This document shows positions 37,289 to 48,600 of a stretch of 64,000 bases of DNA, in pieces. The translations under genes were made by a program, and so were the position numbers. The stretch is from positions 744,001 through 808,000 of the forward strand of contig JBBPUQ010000009.1 in assembly GCA_038501195.1 (NCBI GenBank). The letters run 5' to 3'. The notes under the pieces were generated by a model. It saw only the letters and a list, made by a program, of their open reading frames with translations. It was not told where the DNA came from and made no database searches. Within the stretch, counting starts at the first letter, position 1. Each line of letters opens with the position of its first letter. Source of the DNA: Nemania diffusa. Its lineage: Eukaryota; Ascomycota; Sordariomycetes; Xylariales; Xylariaceae.

Positions 37289-38498
37289 TAAGCTTCGCCT
37301 AAATATTGTGCTCTCATTATCATATTTTCCATCGATTACCTGCGATATCGTAATGAGGCTTCTTAATGCGTAGTTTCGAAGCGAAGATCTTTCCCTATGC
37401 ATAAAATTGATGGCGCATTGTCGAATCCATGGTTTGATGATGATAAATCGGTCAGACTCCGAAAACTCAATCAAATAGCATCTCTCAAGCAGGCGAAGCG
37501 ACTGGTTCAGCATCTCCCTTTTGCTTCGCAGACTTCGGCCAGGGTTGTCTAGCCATGGTATACCAGGCCAGTCTGAAACTACCGGAGGTGCAGCCTGCTG
37601 ATAAAGATAGCTCGTTGGATATCGAAACCATTTTATAATTCTTGGACCATAACCGCATAAAGAGGTCCAATGGGTTGACTCAGAATCACTTGTGTTTTGG
37701 GGTGCATCTGCAGAATTATGAGAATTCTCCATTGCCCGAAGCAGTAAGCTAACAGGTATGCCGCTAGTGGACAGGAAAGTCAATAAGTAAAGAAGATGAA
37801 TGGCGTTATTAGCCCCATCCACGCCGGGTTGGCTCAAAAGATCAATTCGCATTCTCCATCTTGGCTCCAATACCGTTGTTGCATTGAGATTGTCTAACTC
37901 TTTATAAGACTGGAGGTATTCCTCAACTCGTAATGCAAAGCTGTCGTTCGAGAACCGGTAATCCTCGCAGAGATCTTCGGCAACGAGCACAATTTCGGCT
38001 GGTAGATAGCCTAGTTCTTGCACAAGTGTCTTTAAGGAATCATTCGCGTCAGTAACCTCTTTCTTTGTCAACCTCACGATGCGGGACTGGAGCAGCTGCA
38101 CTGCAGAGTTAACCGGCAATGGACCTAGCCGGAGGAGCTCTATGCCGGGCAATGCTTTTTCAATCTGTTCGTCACACGTGATAATAGCAAGAGCCCCCCC
38201 ATAGGTAGCGCCTAGAAGGCCCTTGAAATTATGAGCGACCAGTGATCCATTGCCAGCATTTTCTAGGATTAAGAACCAGGGCTTCGTTAATGATTTGATA
38301 TGGTTAACCACTAGCGAACATAAGGCGCTCGCGTCTATTTCCGAAAGACTTTGAATTTCCCGTTCTAAAATCGGATTACTGATCGAGGACAGAATTCGGT
38401 GAAACCCTTCGTCAATCTCAGTCTGAGACACGCAATTTATCATCCACCAAGCCCAATAACTATCCAGCGTCAGTTGCGGTTTACTCTTCGGCCATAGG

Positions 38499-38537
38499 CT
38501 GTATCAAAACTCATAGGCTGTATCAAAACTACATACT
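38499..38537 (-). repeat. 19-bp tandem duplication inside a short NLR intron
   Basis: Two adjacent copies of CATAGGCTGTATCAAAACT (plus strand) lie at about 38493-38530. Coding frames on either side can only be joined by splicing here. A GTACAG donor (intron 38499..38557, 59 nt) or a GTATGT donor (38499..38536, 38 nt) both give the same downstream frame with the ATACAG acceptor. 59 nt matches other introns of this window and GTACAG is also used in MSB1, so it is preferred. Confidence 0.65.
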
Positions 38538-38876
38538 AGTCTCTGTTTTCCCTGTACCAATTCGTGCAAAGTGCGGATTTCCCAACCCCGGGGGGGCCGA
38601 GCAGAATCAACTTTTCGCCAGCCGGTGGCCTGTCGGGATGACAAAACCGGTTGGAAAGCTCAATCATTTCATCTGCACGACCTAGGAGTTCGCACCTTTC
38701 TGCAATGTTGTTCAGTCGGATTTCATTATATCCTTTTTGTCCTAGACATAGTAAGTTGAAATCCCGAGGAATGATCTGAATATCATTCGCCACGCTAGGT
38801 TAGGTACGAGCTCTTTGCACCATACACAGCAGGATCGCTTGTGTCACGAAGTAGATAGCAGCACCTATGACTTTGT

Positions 38877-39130
38877 TACTTACCCCTTCGAATTCTCATG
38901 GGAGGCATCATAGATGCGTAAGCCTCCGAGTCGGGATGCCAATGTTGTAGAAGTCGTAGTAGGCTGATCTGCGAGCCGGAACGAGGCACAAGCATCGGGT
39001 TTCGCGCCTCATTAGTGGAGCGATAAGGACGCCCAAACGGCAAAGGATGTGTCAGATTTACCACTGCACCAAAAGATTGGCGTGACCAGTCAATTATTGG
39101 TTTTATTTCTAAGGTGGTATATATCCAATA
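38877..39130 (-). other. Possible upstream exon of the NLR-like gene
   Basis: The minus strand has an open stretch with non-random protein content (WSRQSFGAVVNL, PFGRPYRSTNEARNPMLVPR, LLRLLQHWHPDSEAYASMMP). It is followed by a GTAAGT donor near 38882 and faces a CCTAACCTAG branch/acceptor before the P-loop exon. With the GTAAGT donor the frames do not match; the next GT (GTAACA), 4 nt downstream, would match. The domain is not recognised. It may be a real N-terminal exon, or decayed. The start of the stretch lies in AT-rich sequence, so the gene's 5' end may itself be disrupted. Confidence 0.4.
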
Positions 39131-39693
39131 GGATGAGGTGGAAATAAAACGTAAAATTAAAAAGAAAAATAGCTACAGCTTGAGATTATTAAATAAAGGT
39201 TATTTTTATATCAGTTTTGATAGTATAATTTTATTTAAATATAAAATAAATATAATATTATAGTTTAAAAAATTATTTGAATGAATTTATTTATTTAGTT
39301 TTTGCTAACAGTAAAGAGTAATTTGCTACAATATATGCTCTTCGTTGTAGGTATCAGAAAAGTAGAGAAGTTGTACTTTGTTGCTATATATAAACATTTC
39401 TCTTTTATAGGAAAAGCCAACGCCCACCGGGTCCGGCCCTCCGGCCCGCTCCGCTCTCTACCTATTTTAGCACCCGGCGTGGTGGGGCACGGACCACTCC
39501 TTAAAATACCTACTTATCGTGACACTTATCGTCAGCTTATTATACCTGTAAGTAGGCTACGACGCAGCCTTTCGCGATACCCCTCTTCATATATAGAATA
39601 AAACGGTCAGCTAGGGAAACTCTCTTGACATCGCCAATGACCCATGAAGTGAAAATCGTCATTATCTGACGAACTCGACGCGAAATATCTTCC
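39131..39693. other. AT-rich intergenic segment with probable repeat remnant
   Basis: 39130-39420 is strongly AT-rich. An abrupt GC-rich block follows at 39420-39500, where CCGG/GGCC-rich sequence looks unrelated to its surroundings. The contrast resembles a mutated, RIP-like transposon fragment, but no ends or coding motifs are identifiable. It includes the probable promoter of the CorA-like gene. Confidence 0.4.
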
Positions 39694-42062
39694 ATGTCAA
39701 CAATGGACCAGCAACCCTCGGCGATTGCAGCCCTTCCGGGCCTCGCTCCTCAGGAATCGGAAGAAGCGTCGCCAGAAGACACAGAGAGGCGGCATGACTT
39801 GCAATCACAGATACTCCTCGTGCTTACGCAGCTACGAGATGATCAACGGGAATATCTGTCACTACAGCGTGAGAAGAGATGGGGGCTGGCACACGATATT
39901 CCCCGAGTTGCTCAGGAGCTTTGGGAAAGCGGCACAAACGCTTGGGAAGGGCTCGGTCACGATTCCTATTGGAGTATTCTGAATCCAGGGACGATATTCC
40001 TGGAGGATTCTACTAATTTGCAGCGAACCAGGATCGTTTTCGACAGATGGTTTATAGGCCTGAACAACTATCTTGTCTATCCTCAAATTAGGGCGCGTCA
40101 ACTGGCAAACAATGCTGACTATATGTGGCCGGATACGTGGAAAATATTAGAGTCACAGGAGCCCTGGGATTATCAGGCATTCAAACAAATCCACATATCT
40201 GGTTGTCGCAATTTTGTCACCTGTGCTTCGCCAAGGACATTCAGAGATACGTTTCGTGTTGAGCTGGCACATAACGAGGTATTGAAATAAGACTACTTAT
40301 GTTAGTGGAATCTACTAAACCTAACATTTCTCCTTTCTAGGACTTCTTATATACATTGAGATTTAATAGGGGCATATGTGGTATCATAGCGTTTGTGGTA
40401 CCAGATCTCTTAGTGCAAACACGAAGCCTGATACATATGTCTTAGTCAATTCTCTGTCAGTCGAATTTTGAACGTTATTGATCTGGACAATGCAGCCGCT
40501 ATTCTCGCCTTCGTTCCAGGAATCGGATCTACGCCTGAAGGTAACCCGGAATTTCTAGATGGACACATTGCAAAATGGCGAGAGCGGCCACTGCTTCACC
40601 GGTGTGGTATGAGGGACTTGGAAATCGCTAACAACCCTTGGGCCCCCTCTTTACCCCCACAACATAGTGTTATGCTAAGTGGTGTCTTCATGCACTATAT
40701 GCGGTCTTTTACTGTTTATCGCTTCGACGAAGAGAGAAAGTCTAGAGGGCTATACGGCACAGGTTTGCAGTGTCTTAGGGAGCATGTAACCTTCCAGGGA
40801 TTCTACGACGGCACAACGACGAAACTAATCGAGAGACGCTACTCTACAGCTCTCTGTATTCTTCCACTACAACAACCTGCCGGACATTACACGTTGGTCT
40901 CGATATGCGATGGTCAACAAGAAGATGTCAGATACATGTTTGATAGCAGCCCAGGGGGTGACTTCAATACCCAGGGCCGCCCCATACCGTGGAATAAGTT
41001 TGGCATATACCCAGCGGGATTATATACCGGTATCTCCATTTTCCAGTTTCAGATATGTGTCTTTATAGAGTTATGGGAGGAGGACTGGACTACCACCATT
41101 ACACGGATTGATGAAATGGTGTCTCTAAAAGTGAGCTTAATACCGACCAATTTTTGGGTTGAAGAGGGATAGGAACTAACAAATTGAAGCTCAACGTCCT
41201 CGAAAATGACGAGCGTCTTAGGAACCTAGTGCTTGGAAGTGGCGCCGATGCTTCCGTCTTATATTTCAAAGTTCTCCAGATTTTGAACAATTTCTCTGAT
41301 ATGGTGCGCGCGGCCCCGGCCTATTTGCACAGTCTGTCGCACAACGTTTACATGCAGATCCCTACGGACTTTTGGCTTGAGAAGTCATACCCGCACACCG
41401 AGGCTACTCGCAATGTCCTTGAGCACAATTGGAAAATTGTGAATGAACGACAACGCGACGCTTCCAACAGAATCATTGCGAAATTGGAACGGACTTCAAA
41501 TGAGGTCAAAAGCCTTCAAAGCGGGGTAAGTTTACAACACGCATTTCTTGATAGTTGTTGTTGGCTAAAGAACACTTACATCCTGACTAACAAGAGATAG
41601 CTCTTCAACGTCCAGTCAATCACAGAAGCCCGTAAAAGTAGAATTCTAAATAAGTATCTCACGGTTTTCACCATTGTCACAATTCTATTCCTCCCTCCAA
41701 CATTTGTCGCTGTAAGTTGCAAGGCCAAGGCCCAAGACACCTAGATCGCCTAATAGCGGCTAACACGGGCATAATAGACATTTTTTGGTATGCACATCTT
41801 CGACGCTGACACAATCACCACGACTCAGAAAATCTTCTGGGTCGTTTTAGGGGCCCTGTCGGGGGGTACGTACCTAGTCGCGGCTCTTGGTCTATGGGGC
41901 TCTAACCTCTCAGCTGATGAGAGGAAAGAGTGGCAGGTGAAATTGGGGCAAAAGGTCAGGGTTCCCGCTGGCAACTTGGCAGCGTGGTTTAAAAATATCC
42001 CGTGGCGCATAAGGAGGGTGCTCTTCCGTTATGATTATGACTCTGATTCTGATTATTCATAA
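39694..42062 (+). CDS. CorA-like membrane protein with a large N-terminal domain
   Basis: Six exons: 39694..40278, 40341..40390, 40446 (or 40461)..41130, 41190..41525, 41601..41711 and 41778..42062, giving 683 or 678 aa. The C-terminal splice joins TVFTIVTILFLPPTFVATFF to GMHIFDAD, the CorA-type TM1 and pore-loop pattern, with GMH in place of the GMN of true Mg2+ transporters. A second TM (TTQKIFWVVLGALSGGTYLVA) and a basic, then DYDSDSDYS, tail follow. A coiled-coil-like helix (ERQRDASNRIIAKLERTSNE) precedes TM1 as in CorA. The N-terminal ~500 residues are not recognised. Such CorA-like proteins are numerous in filamentous fungi, often near het/NLR genes; transport activity is unproven. The exon 2 donor GTTTGT is weak. 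Confidence 0.78.
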
Positions 42063-42908
42063 GCAGCGTTGTTACTGCAACGGTCTGCACAAGTAGGAAA
42101 TTCCCGGTTTCCTTTGCTTATTACCTACACTAGAGATTGTGTATCTGTAGGTCGGCATCTGCTTAATGTTTCAAGGTTCATCCAAACTCTGTCTTAAACG
42201 GTGAAGTCTGTGGAGCTATTAATTATGAGAAAAGAAGAGAAAGTGAGATTTTGGGCTGCATAGTGCGGTAGTCAACACTTAGGTGCGTAGCTGTGCCAGT
42301 TCGCTATGATTGCTATTCAGTCTTAGCGGCATCGTACCATGACGTGCCGCAGCGCACCATAGCACTCACTCATTGAAGGGGAAGTACATCTTATGTTGGG
42401 ATTGAAACAGAATGAACATGCAAACTGCGCGTAGTCCACAATTGTACCGCTAACGGCACGGATTTTGCTTACCGAGTAATACGATACATATTTGACTGCG
42501 TATTCACCTCCCTACCTACCTATTTACCTATACCTGTTGCACATGTACATACGCTCAGCTAAGACTCTATAGCCTTTTTTCTTAGTAGGACGTGGAATGC
42601 TAGGGAGAGGGGCGACATGGAAACTTCGCTTGAGATAGATGGATATACGTAGACGATGAACTAGTACAAGGAGGCATCTGTAAGAACATAGAGCTAAATC
42701 CCTGTATTATAAGATTAGGGGTAAATAAAGGGGTATATAACAGTTATGTTGATAGCAAAGCTCCTGACTTGAGAAAAAGGGGGGGTACTAGAAGACTTCA
42801 CGCGTATATCTACCTATATAAAGATAAAGGCACATATAGCTTAAAAGTCCAGAGCCTACCTAAGACTAAGTTCGTTTACCTGTATATTTTTGTAGACGTA
42901 GAATCAAA
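42063..42908. other. Intergenic region
   Basis: No gene is supported. A few TACCTA motifs occur near 42510-42530. Confidence 0.5.
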
Positions 42909-43145
42909 TCAAGTCACCAATAGCATTTGTACCGCATAGTAAGCCTCAAGTATCAACAAGTATAAGCGCTCAATTAGTTCCTTTTGGTGACCACCCGAAT
43001 ATCCGCACACGGTTTGATATACTACATCATCCATCTGGTTCCTACCCCGGTAAACGCCGTCCCAGTGGCCTCTGAAGTCCGTACCCTGTCTCTCGATTTC
43101 AGACCAGCGTCCAAGAATATCCGTGAACTCATTCTTCGTATCCAT
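42909..43145 (-). CDS. Possible small protein or gene fragment
   Basis: A 78-aa frame with a true ATG reads MDTKNEFTDILGRWSEIERQ, later YRGRNQMDDVVYQTVCGY and ERLYLLILEAYYAV. The composition is protein-like rather than repetitive, and the C-terminal part looks helical. I recognise no family. It could be an intact small gene, an exon of a decayed gene, or chance. Confidence 0.3.
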   Translation of the reverse strand: MDTKNEFTDILGRWSEIERQGTDFRGHWDGVYRGRNQMDDVVYQTVCGYSGGHQKELIERLYLLILEAYYAVQMLLVT

Positions 43146-43513
43146 CTCTAAGGTACTTAAAAAGTATTGTCAAATGATCCGTACAGAACACCATAATGAA
43201 TGAAGGTGCTGAGGCACCTCGGCCAGGTAAAAACGCCACGCCATGCTCAAAATGAAGTTAATTGCACGACGCAGAAAAGAAGCGAGTGGCAATCCGCCAC
43301 GACGAATCGAAGAGTATTATGTAACAAGAAGGCATACACTAGAGCGTCGCCATTACTATTGATATCTGTCTCTAAAGGAGGAGAGAAGTGCTCAATAGTG
43401 ACGAACCGGCTCTTTCCACCAAAATTGCCCCCACTATGGAAGTGGGAAAGGCAAGCTATTAATATGAGGGTTGCACTATTAGACGGTATCGAGAAAGCCC
43501 ACGAGGATGGCAG
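43146..43513. other. Intergenic region, 3' flank of RLM1
   Basis: No supported feature. The open frame at 43200..43517 on the plus strand is not protein-like. Confidence 0.5.
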
Positions 43514-45614
43514 CTAACTATCCACCTTGATGCGCTTAGGCTCGAAACCTTCATGCGTGTCCGAATGAGGGCCGCCTGTGCTGATGTCAGGGCTTTTCCT
43601 CTTCGTCATGTTTGGCCCACTGTCGTCCCTCAGAAAGGAAGGCCCCGATGCGGCGACCGGGGTAGCGAAGTTTAAGGGACTCGGTAGTGTGTTGCTGTTA
43701 TCGCCTCGAAAATTCCAATCAGGGTAAAAACTGCTGGGACTGGGGAGGAACTCGTTGTTAAGAAATCGGGAAGGAAGCGCCGAGACAGGCGTATCAATAT
43801 TCATACCCGAACTATGGGCCTGAGGAGGCGGTCTGGCGAATGGGTTGGGAGGGCCTGTGGCACCCGCAGAGAGTATCGTAGTTGTCGATGGAGATGGGGG
43901 TGGTAACCTGGGAGCGTCGGCGCCGTTTCGTCGTGCAGGTTGAGCCGACGCATCTGCCGTACCCCGAGGCGAATTGGTAGCCGGCTCACCTGTGTTACTG
44001 CCAGCGTCGGAGGCCTCATCCGGGATCTGCACCCGTAGCCGAGGCCTCGACGCACCGTCCATCTTCAGGCTATTAGAGCGAGAAGGGGGTGTGAAGCCGC
44101 CTTCAGGAATAGTGGATATAGAGCCACGAGCTTTGGGGAACGCGGCACTCGTATTGGCACGCTGGGGGACGGGTGGCGAATTTGATGACTTGATCCGTGA
44201 AACGGCACCGACGTCAATTGACTGTGACCGGCTACCGCCATCTTCCTTGAGGTGGGCATCAGCATGAAAGGAGTCTAGGTGTTGTCCCAAAATAGATCGG
44301 TTGTCATCGATGGGTGTGAAGATACTACCGGACTGGTTTCCCCGCGGTAGCTTTCTGATGCTCGACGTGTCGAGGCCAGGCTGAGCGGGACGGTCGTGGA
44401 GCCGTTCGGACTTGGGCGGGTCCATGGGCGCATGTGACTGTATTTGGGGTTCTGCGATGAGGTGTGCCTGTATGTGCGGCTGTTTCTGGGGCGCAGCAAC
44501 CGGGACTTCGAGATGCTGGGGTGAAGGCTGCGGAGGCGACATGCGCGGCACGGGTTGAGGGGGAAGTTGCTGGATGTGGACTTGAGGGGGCGATGGCTGA
44601 GGCCGCGCGGATGGCTGAGGAGGTGGATAGCTAGGAGGGCCCGAAGAGCGCCGTGCTTCTTCCATATACGGGGGCATCTGAGGTGGATGGGCTGCCGGGG
44701 TGTACTGGTATGGGGCGGGCGGAGGTGCGTGTTGGAGAGAAGGTTGGGACTGGTAAATGGTAGGCTGGGGTATGTAGGCATATCCGTTCACAACGGGTTG
44801 GGGTCCCGGGCCGCTGCCGGGCTGGGGCACGTTCGGAGGACGTCGAAAATCGTTGCGCGACGGGGGACGAGACCCCATCTGCGGCGGCTGGGGAGTGTGG
44901 CCTCGCGGGACGAAAGGCATGCCGTTGATGGGGGGAGAGGCCGACGGCGTGTGATGCCTCAGGTGTGTGAAGGCTGGCTGACCCTGGAAGTGTGCGGGGA
45001 TCATCTGAGGCTCGACGGAGCCTTCGTGGCCGTGGGGAGGTGTTCCCTCGAGATCCTCCTCGTCGTCGTCATCGCCGCCACCGTGGAAGTCGCCGGGGCC
45101 TTTGTGCTCATTGGGACCGCCATGCTATACGTACGCTTCCATCAGTACATGCCAGAGAAGAAGAGTGCCAGGGGTTGTCAGGGCTGTCAGGGCTGTCAGG
45201 GGTATTTGCCACGTACATATTGATATCTGGTGATGAGGTCTCGCATGTCCGTCGACGAATATTCGTATAGTTTCTTGTTGTTGCCGAAGATAAACACGGC
45301 TACATCGACAGAACACAGCACCGACAACTCGTGAGCCTTCTTGAACAGGCCGCCTTTCCGCTTCAAAAAGGTGCTGTTGGGGGCATGCGTTAGTCGCTAT
45401 TCCATTTGTTCGCATCGCACCGCATTGTACCACATCGCATCGCATAGAGCGAATACGGCAAGCAGTGGTAGTAGCAGCAGTAGCAGTCAGATCATAGGGG
45501 AGATGGAGCCAAGAAGGGTCGGGAGAGGGGCTGGGCTGAGCTGGGTTAGGCTGCTTACACAGAGCGATTCCTGTCATCTTTGATGGCCTTGATCTCAATC
45601 TTTCTTCGTCCCAT
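43514..45614 (-). CDS. RLM1: MADS-box transcription factor, Rlm1/MEF2 type
   Basis: Exons 45614..45559, 45373..45208 and 45124..43514 give 610 aa. The two upstream exons assemble the MADS domain: [18 protein letters not shown], then [20 protein letters not shown] and [18 protein letters not shown], followed by the MEF2-type extension ending [15 protein letters not shown]. The rest is a long Pro/Gln/Ser-rich activation-type region ending in the basic KRIKVDS. Family knowledge: Rlm1 is activated by the Slt2/Mpk1 MAP kinase and switches on cell-wall genes. Many SP sites would suit MAP-kinase control (inference). Introns are 185 and 83 nt; the second holds three tandem GTCAGGGCT-like units. The gene has a very long gene-free upstream region. 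Confidence 0.93.
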
Positions 45615-48600
45615 GTTGACAGGATTTGACGCGCGCGCGCGATGAGACACAGGCAACGAGGTCGAATACGCACGGGTAGTCGAGCGCCCTTTTACGCGAC
45701 TATACAGTCCGCAGCGCTCAGGCTGGCCGAGGGCGGGTTGGAGAGAGAGGCGTGGTGATCCAGCGTGGCAAAAGAGAGGCTGATTTCAGGCTAAGAACAA
45801 ACAGCGGTCGAAAACGGGCGATTGCAGGCGGGTATATGTCTATGTCGTATGTAGGTATGATGTAGGTACGTATGTATATGCGTATGTATATGCGTATATT
45901 TCAAGACAGAGACGACGAGTCGTGAGCTGACTGTCGGGAGACGAACAACAGGCCAACAGAGATAGACAATTGGATCGCTGCGTCAGAGAGAAGGCAAAAG
46001 CTGAGTGAGGCCAAGGCCAAACCGATAAAAAATGGAGTGTTTATACACGGCACGGCTCAATGAACAGAAGGCTTTAGCCCGGAGACGATGATGCGGCCAG
46101 ATGGAATAAGCAACTATTGATTGTTGAGATATAAAAGGAGGAAGAGAAGAAGGAGTGAGTAAGTGAGCGGAATGACGAGGAACAGATTGAAGACGGTGAA
46201 GATGGCCAGGCTTGTCGAAATATGAAACAGTTCGAAGAGTCGAAGAGAGAACGACGGGTGAAGAAGGGTGATTATATGAATCTGGGGTTATCCACCCTAA
46301 GTTCTCTCGCTCAAGTTTGATTGTAGGTACTTTGTGGAATGGTGGGCGGGAGGAAGGTTATGCGGCCGGTACGTAGGTAGGTCTAATTATGTAGGTAGGT
46401 ACCTCGGAGTAGGTAGGTATTATAGAGAGGTACAGAGAGGTGGTGTAGGTGGTGTACTACGTATAGTAACTACCTAACCTATAGTTATAGTGGAGAGAGC
46501 ACGTAAGGCTAGTACAGGACTGGACTGTGGACTAGACTACCGATCATGCTGGAAGGTTAGGTAGATAAGGCATTCGTAGTCATGTATATGTATATGTATA
46601 CCTTATATCCCGACTTGGAAGCAAGTAATTAAAATAGGTATGAAGAGGTACGTAATCGACAAATTGCTAGGGAGGAGAAGGACGACGAGGATGAGGACGA
46701 CGAGGTCGTAGACCGGCTTGGGTGAAGAACGGATGAATCAAGTACAGCAATACACCACGATCGGACGGATAGGTTTGATATATTATATGTGCGTAGTAGA
46801 ATACAATACAAAACAATGCGATTGCTTTATGGTGTTTTGACCTGCAGGGACGATGGGGCTGAATCTGGCGTGGGTTGGTTCTAATAATAGAAGAGATCGT
46901 GTTCACCACCTTTTTCGTCCTTTTTTTTTGTAGGTTACGTACAGTACAGTAGGTAGGTATCGGTGCGGGAGTGTGCGGTGTGCGATTTGTGGGTTTATGC
47001 GGCAGAGAAGAGAGCTAGCGAGAGAAAAGAGAAAGAGACACACAGAACGAGAGGAGCCAGCCGACCAGCAGGCAGCTGTAGCCCGTTGGAGAGGAGAGAG
47101 AGCTTCGATGGGAGGCAGTCGTGTGAACCTGAAGGCGGAACTGTTCGGCCTAGGTACCCAGGAAAGGTGCAAGAGGGCAGACGGACCACATGAGGTACAT
47201 GCTGAGTTAGACAGTATCGCATCAAAGAAAAAAAAACAGGGTACTTTTTACTCGACAGGGGACGGAGAAAACCATCATTGGCTGTAAATCCTGTAAATCT
47301 GCAAGCTGGCCGGGTATAGGTATGTGCTCTAGGTATATGTTGGCACTGTATTATAGAGCCGTTCTTCTCATTACTACCGCAGAGCCGGTAGGTACCTCTG
47401 GTGTTTTAAGCATAACCCACTGAAGCCGTCCCGAAGTGGTCCTATTCCACGCTAACTAATACAGTGTGCCAAGACATGCACGCCTACTGCAGTCGGTTAA
47501 GTACACCACGCTAGTGTCAAAGCTGGCGTGGCTGAGCGACCTACCTACATAACTGCGTACCTACTTTAGGTACCTACTCTTGTCTCAAGGTCTCGAGTAT
47601 CCATTTATTGGCAATTATGTTAAATCTCTGAAATCTTTGAAAATGGGTTGCAATGCTACCTATCTACTAAGTATACCCATATTCTTTTGGCCACGTATAA
47701 GTACTGTACCGTACTGCAATTCTATCCGATTATATGTAATCACTAAGGTGGTTTAAGGTTCACATTGTTTACTACACCATACCCAGGGTAATATCTTAGT
47801 TGCATTGACTTTCCTGGGCTGGCGTACGGATTCAGCCATTGACTCTTATCTAGGTCTAGCCTCTATCAATCTAAGTTGTACAGAATAGATAGGACGTTTC
47901 TCGAATGGTGCTCGAATCCTACCAGTGCGTACCTACTGCGGGCATACGTTATGTACTTGTACAGTAGGTACCTAATGGGGTGGGTCAAACATCCGTAATC
48001 TATCCACCACATCTCATTACCTCATATGGCCTAGTGTTAGGTAGTCTAATATCTAGATCTATGTAGATAGGTGGTTAACATTTTCTATCAACATCAATCA
48101 ATCAATTCAACCTTTGTTCCAGTCTACCTACTTACCTACCTATTGAGAGATCTTAGAGTTCAACGCCGAGTGTCTTTTTTTTTTTTTAGCGTACAAATAT
48201 ACCTACCTCCTACCTAAGACATAACTGTACCTGTAGATAGATAGAAACCGACGTATAAAATAACGGCACTGCCCCCCAACCCTGCCGTCTTTACTACTCT
48301 ACCCCTCCATCTTCCCCCTCACTCAACGTCCTATTCATGTAGGTACGCCCATCAGCCCTCCTCTTTGGTTACTCTTGAGCCTCATGTGGCACCTGGGATT
48401 TATTTTTGGAACGAACAAGCTTTTTGATTCTTCTACAAGCCCACCCACTCTTCCCCATGTCCATGTATGTTCGTTCATCACCACTACTACGTACTACCTG
48501 GCAGCACTACTCCTAGCACACCTCGTCTGTCGTCTGTCGTCGTCTATCGCCTGTGCCTGTCTGTGCAGAGTGCAGACTGCAGAGACCATGCATTCCGAGC

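Larger units (their letters stand above)
34490..38793 (-). pseudogene. NB-ARC/TPR (NLR-like) gene interrupted by a MITE
   Basis: Minus-strand pieces: 38793..38558 (P-loop exon), 38498..37289 (rest of NB-ARC), then the 850-bp element, then 36436..34490 (TPR region). Without the element and one TA, the frame is continuous for 1131 codons including stop. Visible motifs: Walker A LLGPPGVGKSAL; Walker B-like PWFLILENAGNG, with Glu for the usual Asp; sensor-like GGALAIITCD; and a C-terminal TPR array with AMQIREFVLEIREKHLG and AIELRVEIFELYR units. Fungal NLRs of this layout act as STAND switches in allorecognition or defence (family knowledge). No ATG begins the P-loop exon, so an upstream exon is missing or unresolved. 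The disrupted allele would stop three codons after the TPR junction. It could still make a truncated NB-ARC protein. Confidence 0.8.

Noticed and set aside
37283..38443. Two separate genes for the NB-ARC part and the TPR part
   Set aside because: Excising the palindromic element plus one TA joins them in the same codon frame, which chance would give only one time in three, and NB-ARC followed by TPR is a standard single-protein layout.
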